Part shown: positions 31,354-37,916 of the stretch, in pieces
Layout of the letters: the number at the start of each line of letters is the position of its first letter
Position numbering within the stretch: the stretch's first letter is position 1
NCBI GenBank assembly: GCA_902773675.1
Contig: CACYFN010000009.1
Coordinates: 1-37,916 of the forward strand
Length of the DNA stretch: 37,916 nucleotides
Source of the DNA: an uncultured Erysipelotrichaceae bacterium
GTDB lineage: Bacteria; Bacillota_I; Bacilli_A; RF39; UBA660
Direction of reading: 5' to 3'
Translations under genes and position numbers: made by a program
The notes under the pieces: model-generated
Seen by the model: the letters and a program-made list of their open reading frames with translations, nothing else
What the model was told of the DNA's origin: nothing
Database searches by the model: none

Positions 31354-33654
31354 ATGAAAAGATATAATCCAGATATACATAATGGTTTAAATGACAAAGA
31401 AATAAATGAAAGAATAAAAAATAATTTAATAAATTATAATACAGATATCAAAACAAAAAGTATAAAAGCAATAATACTTAGTAATGTATTTACCATTTTT
31501 AATTTATTAAATTTTTCTATAGCTTTAGCTATATTTATGGTAGGATCATATAAAAATCTATTATTTATGGGAGTAGTATTCTGTAATACAATAATAAGTA
31601 TAATTCAAGAGGCAAATTCTAAAAGAGTAATAGATAAACTATCAGTAATAGCTAGTACCAAAGTATTAGCTATAAGAAATGGTCAAGAAAAGACTATTAA
31701 CTTAGATGAAATAGTATTAGATGATATAATAAAATTAAAAATAGGTAATCAAGTTATAACCGATTCAATTATTAAAGAAGGAACAGTTTATGTTGATGAA
31801 TCATTTATAACAGGAGAATCTGATTTAGTAGAGAAAAAAGAAGGAGATATGTTACTATCTGGAAGCTTTATTGTAAGTGGAGAATGTATATCAAAAGTAG
31901 AACATATAGGAATTGATAATTATACAAGTAAAATATCTAAAGAAGCAAAATATATAAAAAAAATAAATTCTGTAATTATGTCATCCTTAAATAAAATAAT
32001 AAAATTTGTATCAATAGTAATAGTACCTTTAGGACTTATATTATTTTTAAGACAATATAATTTAGATAAAAATATAACTGATGCTGTAGTTAATACTTCT
32101 GCAGCCATTATTTCTATGATACCAGAAGGATTAGTTCTATTAACCAGTACAGTACTAGCTGTAAGCGTTATTAAACTAGGAAGAAAAAGAGTACTAGTAC
32201 AAGACTTATATTGTATAGAAACATTAGCTAGAGTAGATACAATTTGTCTAGATAAAACAGGAACCCTAACAGAAGCATCCCTAGAAGTAGAAAAAGTAAT
32301 ACCTCTAAACAATAATCATGATATAAATAAAATATTATCAGCTATGGGTAATATTTTAAATGATAATATAACAATAAAAGCAATACATGATAAATTTAGT
32401 AAAAATATAAAACTAGATTATATAGAAAAAATACCATTTTCATCTAAAAAAAAATATTCTGGAGTAATATTTAAAGATGAAGGAACATATATATTAGGAG
32501 CTCCTGATTTTTTAACCAAAGATAAATACTTATTAAATAAAATAAATGAATATAATGAATATCGTACCATATTATTAATGCATACTAAGTTTTTTGATAG
32601 TTTAGATAATTTAGAACCAGTAGCTATCATATTAATAAAAGATAAAATAAGAAAAAATGCTAGTAACACATTAAGTTACTTTAAAATGCAAGGAGTAGAT
32701 ATTAAAATAATATCCGGTGATTCCATTAGTACAGTATCTAATGTAGCTAGAAATGTATGCCTAGAAAACATTAAATGTATTGATATAACTAAAGTAAAAA
32801 AAGAAGATAACTTAAGAAAAATAGTCGAAGAATATAATGTATTTTGTAGAGTATCTCCAAATGATAAAAAAAGTATTATTAAAGCCTTAAAAAAGAATAA
32901 ACATACTATAGCCATGACAGGTGATGGAGTAAATGATGTTTTAGCCTTAAAAGAAGCAGACTTAAGTATAGCTATGGCTAGTGGTAGTGATGCAGCTCGT
33001 AATGTATCTCAAATAGTACTATTAGATTCTAACTTTGATGCCGTAATAGATATACTCCTAGAAGGTAGAAGAACAATCAATAATATAGAAAGATCATCAA
33101 CACTATTTCTAACTAAAACAATATATGCAACCTTACTTGCTATTATATTTTTATTTGTATCACTTGATTATCCATTCCAACCAATTCAATTAAGCTTAAT
33201 AAGTTCAATAACTATTGGAATACCATCATTTGTATTAGCTCTACAACCTAATAAAGACTTAGTAAAAGGTAATTTCTTCTTAAATGTTATAAGTAAATCT
33301 ATTCCAAGTGCCTTAACAGTAGTAATAAATGTAATATTTACAATGATAGTAGGATATATATTTAAACTAACAAATCAAGAAATATCAACCATGGCAATAT
33401 CCTTAGTAGCATTTACCGGTTTTATTCTATTATTTAAACTATGTTATCCATTTAATAAATTAAGATTAATTCTATATATAGGACTAATAATTCTCTTTAT
33501 TATTAACATAATTGGCTTTAATAGGATATATGATTTAGTAATGTTAAATACAAATATCTTCATACTTATTGCTATTTTGTATATTTTTGATATAATATTA
33601 TATAGACAATTAACATATTTATGCAGCGCGAAAATATTTAGGAGGTATGTATGA
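31354..33654 (+). CDS. P-type cation ATPase with PEGL motif (CtpE-like, probably Ca2+)
   Basis: The 766-residue P-type ATPase has TGES (153-156), membrane motif IPEGL (256-260), phosphorylated D300 in DKTGTLT and TGDGVND from T522, and six C-terminal membrane helices. PEGL in the fourth helix, the lack of heavy-metal N-terminal domains and the size place it with CtpE-like pumps linked to calcium. AAGGGG precedes ATG 31354. The next gene overlaps by ATGA and encodes a ZIP-like protein with a His-rich loop, which hints at a divalent metal. The cation is not proven. Confidence 0.9.
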   Translation: MKRYNPDIHNGLNDKEINERIKNNLINYNTDIKTKSIKAIILSNVFTIFNLLNFSIALAIFMVGSYKNLLFMGVVFCNTIISIIQEANSKRVIDKLSVIASTKVLAIRNGQEKTINLDEIVLDDIIKLKIGNQVITDSIIKEGTVYVDESFITGESDLVEKKEGDMLLSGSFIVSGECISKVEHIGIDNYTSKISKEAKYIKKINSVIMSSLNKIIKFVSIVIVPLGLILFLRQYNLDKNITDAVVNTSAAIISMIPEGLVLLTSTVLAVSVIKLGRKRVLVQDLYCIETLARVDTICLDKTGTLTEASLEVEKVIPLNNNHDINKILSAMGNILNDNITIKAIHDKFSKNIKLDYIEKIPFSSKKKYSGVIFKDEGTYILGAPDFLTKDKYLLNKINEYNEYRTILLMHTKFFDSLDNLEPVAIILIKDKIRKNASNTLSYFKMQGVDIKIISGDSISTVSNVARNVCLENIKCIDITKVKKEDNLRKIVEEYNVFCRVSPNDKKSIIKALKKNKHTIAMTGDGVNDVLALKEADLSIAMASGSDAARNVSQIVLLDSNFDAVIDILLEGRRTINNIERSSTLFLTKTIYATLLAIIFLFVSLDYPFQPIQLSLISSITIGIPSFVLALQPNKDLVKGNFFLNVISKSIPSALTVVINVIFTMIVGYIFKLTNQEISTMAISLVAFTGFILLFKLCYPFNKLRLILYIGLIILFIINIIGFNRIYDLVMLNTNIFILIAILYIFDIILYRQLTYLCSAKIFRRYV

Positions 33655-34415
33655 ATATTTTAGCACTTATATTTGTATTATTAGTATCCCTATCATTAGT
33701 TGGTGGATCACTATTAGGTATTTATTTACACAAAAATAAAAAAATCAATATAGAATTAATTATTAATTACTTATTTGGTTCAATGGTAACACTAATAGCA
33801 GTTAAACTAGTACCAAATATAATTATCATATCAGAAGAATTTTTAGGAAGATGGAAAGGATTAGTAATATGTTCTGTCTTAGCTTTTCTAGGATTTATAA
33901 TAATAAAACAAATAGATTTATTTATACCACATCACGAAGAATATGATAATAAACATGAACATAGCTGTTATCACCATCATCTAAAACATGTAGCTTATAT
34001 ATTAATAACATCAATTGTTATTTATAACGTTATACAAGGAATAGAAATTTTTAATAATATAAATGAAGATTTTGGAAGAGGATTATTAGTATGTCTATCT
34101 TATATCATTTGGAATATTCCTATTGGTATAATAATTACATATAAACTAATAAATTTATTAAAACAAAGAAATACAATTATGATAAGTAGTATATTATCAT
34201 TTCTTATATTATTAGGAGGTTTAATTGCCCTAATATTTAATTTTAATAATCAAATAATATTAACCCTTCTATTATCAGTAACATTAGGAATGATGATATT
34301 TATGGTATTCTGTGAATTATTAGATCAATTAATTAAAATAGAAGATAAAAAAAATATAACTATAGGAATAATATCAGGTATTGTATTATCAATTATAAGT
34401 ATTATTTTAGGATAA
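33651..34415 (+). CDS. ZIP-family-like membrane protein with degenerate metal sites
   Basis: This 254-residue protein has about eight hydrophobic segments and a His-rich cytoplasmic loop (HHEEYDNKHEHSCYHHHLKH, about residues 100-122), the layout of ZIP metal carriers. The two membrane motifs are altered: where carriers have H-N-x-x-E/D-G it reads YNVIQG, and where they have H-x-x-P-E/H it reads WNIPIG. It may be a metal sensor or partner of the ATPase rather than a carrier, or a divergent carrier. Its start overlaps the ATPase stop, so the two are made together. An AGGAGG-like site lies before it. Confidence 0.72.
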   Translation: MNILALIFVLLVSLSLVGGSLLGIYLHKNKKINIELIINYLFGSMVTLIAVKLVPNIIIISEEFLGRWKGLVICSVLAFLGFIIIKQIDLFIPHHEEYDNKHEHSCYHHHLKHVAYILITSIVIYNVIQGIEIFNNINEDFGRGLLVCLSYIIWNIPIGIIITYKLINLLKQRNTIMISSILSFLILLGGLIALIFNFNNQIILTLLLSVTLGMMIFMVFCELLDQLIKIEDKKNITIGIISGIVLSIISIILG

Positions 34416-34441
34416 ATTAGAAATATATTTCTAATTTTTTT
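34414..34441 (+). terminator. Terminator of the ATPase-ZIP unit
   Basis: AAATTAGAAA (34414-34423) and TTTCTAATTT (34428-34437) around a 4-nt loop, followed by T to 34441. Confidence 0.75.
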
Positions 34442-34444
34442 CTA

Positions 34445-34473
34445 TTGTAAAATAAATAGAAAAGTGCTAAAAT
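34445..34473 (+). promoter_or_regulatory. Promoter of the sigma-like trio
   Basis: TTGTAA (34445-34450), a 17-bp spacer and TAAAAT (34468-34473) with TGC before it (extended -10). Confidence 0.65.
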
Positions 34474-34495
34474 ATGTGTACTTTGGGGGTTATTT

Positions 34496-35464
34496 ATGCA
34501 ATTAAGAGAAGGAAATATATTAAATCTTATTAATTTATATAAAAATGGTGATATAAATGCCAGAAATAAATTAATAGAAACGAATTATAAAATGATTAAA
34601 GAAAAAGCAGAAACATCATATAAATTATTAACCATTAAAATAAAAGAATATTATAATATAAAAGATAAGAACTACATTCTACCAGATAATGTTATTAATA
34701 TAGATGATGTTATACAAGATTTTTATGAAAAAACAATATATGTTCTTGAAAAATATATTAATGAAAAAAAAGATGAATACTTTAGTACTTATTTAAATCA
34801 AACATTAACAACTTATATAAATATATATGCAGAAAAAATGTTTAATAAGATTATCAATAAAGAAAATAATGAATTCAATATAGAAATAAAAAATAATTAT
34901 AAAGAAAGTAAAGATAATAAAATTGAAGAAATAAAATTCTTATTTAAAAATGATTCAGTACTAAAAAAACATGAAGAATTTATTGATATGATTTTAGATG
35001 GATATACTATGAAAGAACTAAAAAAAGAAACTGGTCTTGATGGCCGTAGATTAGGAATGAAAATTAAATACTTAGCTTGTGAATATAATAAAAAAAGAGA
35101 AGTATTAAGCATGTTATATAATACTGTAGATGACAATATTTATATATTACTTAAAGAAAGAAAAATATATCAAATACCTTATTATAAAAAAATCATTGAT
35201 GATGCAATACTTTTTACTATAAATAAAATAGTAAATACAGAGATTGCTGATTATTATCATTATTCAGATATCTTTAATTATTATATTGATATATCAAATA
35301 GTATAATAAAAAATTATTTTAAAAATAATAAATATGATTTACTAAAATTTAATGAATTTTTTCTTAAAAGATTAAATAGATGTAAATATATAACAACTAT
35401 AAATAGATTATTTAACTATAAGGAGAATAGAAGATTAAATGAAAAGAAATATAGAAAAAAATAG
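34496..35464 (+). CDS. Sigma-70-like protein 1 of a tandem trio
   Basis: The 322-residue protein resembles sigma-70 factors. LINLYKNGDINARNKLIETNYKMIKEKA (about 10-37) fits regions 1.2/2.1, INIDDVIQDFYEKTIYVLEKY (about 69-89) fits region 2.2, and YFSTYLNQTLTTYINIYAEK (about 97-116) fits 2.3/2.4. A later ILDGYTMKELKKETGLDGRRLG (about 163-184) is a possible region-4 HTH. About 120 C-terminal residues of a non-sigma type follow, with a KIYQIPYYKK motif shared with the third paralogue. It may guide RNA polymerase to special promoters; that is inferred. GGGGG upstream is a weak ribosome site. Confidence 0.65.
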   Translation: MQLREGNILNLINLYKNGDINARNKLIETNYKMIKEKAETSYKLLTIKIKEYYNIKDKNYILPDNVINIDDVIQDFYEKTIYVLEKYINEKKDEYFSTYLNQTLTTYINIYAEKMFNKIINKENNEFNIEIKNNYKESKDNKIEEIKFLFKNDSVLKKHEEFIDMILDGYTMKELKKETGLDGRRLGMKIKYLACEYNKKREVLSMLYNTVDDNIYILLKERKIYQIPYYKKIIDDAILFTINKIVNTEIADYYHYSDIFNYYIDISNSIIKNYFKNNKYDLLKFNEFFLKRLNRCKYITTINRLFNYKENRRLNEKKYRKK

Positions 35465-36683
35465 TGAAAAAAAATTTAATTATTATATTGATGTAATAAA
35501 AGAATTTGCTGGTGATACATATCAAAAATTTTTTAATAGATATATTGAACTAAATAATATTAATGATAAGAATTATGTACTTCCTAATTCTGTATTAGAT
35601 ATTGATGATGTATTGCAAGACTATTATATTAAGGCTTATGAATTATTACATGATTATTACGCTAATGATTGTCATACAAGGGTAAGAGAATATTTAAATA
35701 TAAATTTGTCATTATATCAAATAGAATATTTAGATAATAAATTTAGTCAGTATTCATTAGATCAAAAAAAAGATATAATATTAGATGATGAATATTATGT
35801 TAAAGATATGATAAAACAAATGAAGCAAGAAAAAATCAGAAAACAAACATTAAAACATCTTAATCAAAATGAAAAACTACAAAAATATCATACACTTATT
35901 CAAAAAATATTATCTGGTTGTGACTATGATGATATATATTTATCATGTGGATTAACTGCTATAGAAGTAAATATAGCTATAGAAGAAATAGGAAACATCT
36001 ATAATGGTAGATTAGAAGGAATGATAATTAGTCCCAAAAAATACAAACTATCAGATATAAATAAATATAATAGCAAAACAGATTATTATATAAATTATTT
36101 AAACAATAAAGTATATGATTTTTATAATGTTATTTATCCTTATTTTTTAGTAGATTATCATAAACTATTAACATATTTTTCAGATAATATTCTACAAAAA
36201 AATTTTAAATTAAATAAATTTTTAGAAGAACCAGATAATTATTTATATATTTTAAATCAAATAATAAGTGATTTAAAAACAAACTATTTAAAACAATATT
36301 TCAACTTAAATATTGATAGTATTATTTTTAATAGTAATCAATTCAATTATACATATTTAGATGAAGTAATAATAAAAAAAATAAAAAAAGGAGATATTTT
36401 TGAAATACCATTTTATCATAAATATATATTAGAATCAGTAAAAGATACATATAGAAATATAAAAAAATATAACGAAAATGCAGAACAAGAAGATGAATTA
36501 TATATCGAAATATATAATTATTTCAGATCAATTATATGTGAGATTGCACAGAATTATCTTAGTCAAAATAAAAATCTAGATAAATTTAATCTGTGTTTAC
36601 AAAAATCATTAGAAGTAAGAAAAGATAATTTTATCTATCAGCACTTATCAAATAGTAAAATAAAACAAAAATGGAAGGATTAA
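35439..36683 (+). CDS. Sigma-70-like protein 2 of a tandem trio
   Basis: This 414-residue paralogue of the previous gene keeps the LPNSVLDIDDVLQDYYIKAYELL segment (about 50-72), an HTH-like LSGCDYDDIYLSCGLTAIEVN stretch (about 160-182) and the C-terminal DIFEIPFYHKYIL motif. It is longer than its neighbours because of an inserted middle part (about 200-310), and its HTH is the most diverged. It overlaps the upstream gene by 26 bp. AGGAG lies 12 bp before ATG 35439, farther than usual, so translation may depend on the upstream gene. Confidence 0.62.
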   Translation: MKRNIEKNSEKKFNYYIDVIKEFAGDTYQKFFNRYIELNNINDKNYVLPNSVLDIDDVLQDYYIKAYELLHDYYANDCHTRVREYLNINLSLYQIEYLDNKFSQYSLDQKKDIILDDEYYVKDMIKQMKQEKIRKQTLKHLNQNEKLQKYHTLIQKILSGCDYDDIYLSCGLTAIEVNIAIEEIGNIYNGRLEGMIISPKKYKLSDINKYNSKTDYYINYLNNKVYDFYNVIYPYFLVDYHKLLTYFSDNILQKNFKLNKFLEEPDNYLYILNQIISDLKTNYLKQYFNLNIDSIIFNSNQFNYTYLDEVIIKKIKKGDIFEIPFYHKYILESVKDTYRNIKKYNENAEQEDELYIEIYNYFRSIICEIAQNYLSQNKNLDKFNLCLQKSLEVRKDNFIYQHLSNSKIKQKWKD

Positions 36684-36685
36684 AG

Positions 36686-37621
36686 ATGAATAGAACAAAA
36701 CATTTAGTTATATTAACAGAACAAGCTAAAGAAGGAAATACAGAAGCAATTAATAGATTAATTGAAAAAAATAGTAAAATGATAACTAAGTTTGCCCAAT
36801 TAGCTTATGAAGAATTAAAACTAAAATATAATTTACATTATAATTTAGATGAAGATAATCTTCTTCCAAATAATATAATTGACCTAGATGATATAATACA
36901 AGAATTCTATATTAAATCTTTAAAATACTTAAAAACATATCTAAAAACTGATTATAACAATACTTATTATTTTAGTTCTTTTTTAGGAAATTACTTATCT
37001 AAATTTAAACCATTGTATGTAAAAAAAGTATTAAAAAAAATAATAAAACAAAACGATAATGAAATAATAGAAACATTAGATTTAAGATTTTATAATTATA
37101 CTGAACAAAAACAAAAGCAAGATATAGTAAATTATATAATGAGTATTATAGAAATAGATAAAGTATTAATATATTATAAAGATTTTATAAAAGATATCTT
37201 AGATGGACTAAGTTATAAAGAACTTCAAAATATACATAAACTTCCAACTAATCGATTAAATATGAAACTAAAAAAATTCTGTGAAATATATAAAAAACAT
37301 GAAGAAATTAATTTATTATTACTTGAAAGTATGAATAAAGATTATGTACTAGATAAAATATTAAATAATAAAATATTAGAAGTACCATATTATAAATTTA
37401 GATTTGATCAAGTAATAGAAAAACTTCAAAATACATATCAAGAACTACCTCCTGAATATATAGAAGATTATATATATAGAACAATGTTTAAATGGTTAAA
37501 TAAATATCTAACAAAAAATGAATTTAACATACAAATATTTAATAAAGAATTTAATGATAAATTAAATAGACAAGTACTATTCTATAAAGGACAACCACCT
37601 AAGAAAAAGATAAAAAAATAA
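36686..37621 (+). CDS. Sigma-70-like protein 3 of a tandem trio
   Basis: The 311-residue third paralogue has the clearest sigma-like start (LTEQAKEGNTEAINRLIEKNSK, about 8-29), IDLDDIIQEFYIKSLKYLK (about 61-79), an HTH-like ILDGLSYKELQNIHKLPTNRLN (about 172-193) and the shared KILEVPYYKFRFD motif. An open frame extends to ATG 36671, but AAGGA at 36675-36679 favours ATG 36686, 2 bp after the upstream stop. The C-terminus is basic. A very long hairpin terminator follows, then the gene for a secreted surface protein. Confidence 0.65.
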   Translation: MNRTKHLVILTEQAKEGNTEAINRLIEKNSKMITKFAQLAYEELKLKYNLHYNLDEDNLLPNNIIDLDDIIQEFYIKSLKYLKTYLKTDYNNTYYFSSFLGNYLSKFKPLYVKKVLKKIIKQNDNEIIETLDLRFYNYTEQKQKQDIVNYIMSIIEIDKVLIYYKDFIKDILDGLSYKELQNIHKLPTNRLNMKLKKFCEIYKKHEEINLLLLESMNKDYVLDKILNNKILEVPYYKFRFDQVIEKLQNTYQELPPEYIEDYIYRTMFKWLNKYLTKNEFNIQIFNKEFNDKLNRQVLFYKGQPPKKKIKK

Positions 37622-37646
37622 TTATTGTTAATGAATTGTAAAAAAA

Positions 37647-37703
37647 AATAATTATATAAAAAAATTGGTATTTACTAAATATCAATTTTTTTATATAATT
37701 ATT
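37647..37703 (+). terminator. Very long A/T hairpin, likely terminator of the sigma-like trio
   Basis: Bases 37647-37674 pair with 37676-37703 over more than 20 bp with a G-T wobble, and a T-run is embedded in the 3' arm. It is much longer than the other terminators in the window. Confidence 0.65.
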
Positions 37704-37731
37704 TTAGATAGAAAAATAATAATCTATCTAA
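37704..37731 (+). promoter_or_regulatory. Inverted repeat upstream of the SipW-type gene
   Basis: TTAGATAG (37704-37711) and CTATCTAA (37724-37731) are exact inverted copies with a 12-bp spacer, followed by TAGTTTTTATTATTT. It could be an operator for a dimeric regulator, or a second terminator stem. No convincing -35/-10 pair is visible for the next gene. Confidence 0.45.
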
Positions 37732-37766
37732 TAGTTTTTATTATTTAAAATAGGAGTAGGAAAGAT

Positions 37767-37916
37767 ATGAATAATAAAAAATCAGTAATAGCACTTTTAT
37801 TAATAGCTGTTATAGGCATAGTAGGTCTAACTATAGCTTATTTTGCAAATTCAACAGACGTCGAAAATACATTTACAACTAAAGAATATGGAACTACTTA
37901 TACAGAAAGTTTTGTA
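37767..37916 (+). CDS. SipW/TasA-type secreted surface protein; 3' truncated by window end
   Basis: Only 50 residues are visible. They begin MNNKKSVIALLLIAVIGIVG and continue LTIAYFANSTDVENTFTTKEYGTTYTESF, the SipW-dependent signal peptide and mature start of camelysin/TasA-like matrix fibre proteins. The hydrophobic core ends at about residue 24 with Ala-Tyr-Phe, where SipW cleaves in relatives. AGGAG and AGGAAAG precede ATG 37767. Its family matches the bead-like N-terminal part of the surface protein at the left end of the window. Confidence 0.85.
   Translation, partial: MNNKKSVIALLLIAVIGIVGLTIAYFANSTDVENTFTTKEYGTTYTESFV

Noticed and set aside
1-37916. CRISPR array, insertion sequence, integrase, prophage or rRNA operon
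   Set aside because: I saw no regularly spaced repeats, transposase or integrase motifs, phage structural genes or rRNA sequence.
1132-37916. DGR template repeat or reverse transcriptase elsewhere in the window
   Set aside because: No other tract matches the GC-rich cassette and no protein has the RT YxDD-type motif.

Overview
Organism. The window is AT-rich apart from a short GC-rich tract at 870-1131. It uses the standard bacterial code: TGA is a stop at the ends of rel, dtd, yabG and others, and Trp is TGG. It carries sporulation genes (a SpoVID/SipL-like LysM coat protein with a CotS/YsxE-like partner, YabG, Veg), lipoteichoic acid synthase and the Bacilli-type order rel-dtd-...-hisS-...-aspS. 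I infer an uncultured low-GC spore-forming Bacillota of the Bacilli/Erysipelotrichia-like gut lineages. It is not a Mycoplasma, and the species is not determinable from the sequence. Layout. 1-1130: 3' part of a surface-protein gene whose end is GC-rich and adenine-poor, followed by two strong hairpins; this looks like the variable region of a diversity-generating retroelement (DGR) target. 1228-15149: mostly housekeeping genes on the plus strand: M15B D,D-carboxypeptidase, pyrH, M32 carboxypeptidase, two unknown genes, rel-dtd-AI-2E permease, hisS, an unknown gene, archaeal-type aspS, truB and a tandem pair of sugar nucleotidyltransferases. 15150-17884: a minus-strand accessory stretch with an orphan MvaI/BcnI-like nuclease, a WG-repeat-like protein, two tRNAs and a small membrane protein. 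17973-23631: lepA, an HTH protein, hemW and lipoteichoic acid synthase. 23660-26915: a frameshifted XRE regulator, then a sporulation cluster (SpoVID/SipL-like, CotS/YsxE-like kinase, a previously hidden 57-residue membrane protein on the opposite strand, yabG, veg). 26943-28986: tmRNA, a DUF3267-like putative metallopeptidase, a probable orphan small structured RNA, a solitary PemK/MazF toxin and the tail of a destroyed PHP-domain gene. 29062-34415: a winged-helix protein, trxA-trxB, a membrane-anchored surface protein, a P-type Ca2+/cation ATPase of the PEGL type and a degenerate ZIP-like protein. 34496-37916: three tandem sigma-70-like paralogues, a very long terminator hairpin, and the start of a SipW/TasA-type secreted surface protein. 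How the genes work together. Nested ATGA overlaps (rel/dtd, dtd/AI-2E, orf/aspS, HTH/hemW, yabG/veg, ATPase/ZIP) mark tight transcription units, most followed by clear intrinsic terminators. The two window ends both enter surface-protein genes. The most unusual content is the remote DGR target at the left end, and the paralogous sigma-like trio placed directly before a secreted surface protein at the right end. No reverse transcriptase, Avd gene or template repeat was found in the window, so the DGR would have to act from elsewhere in the genome.
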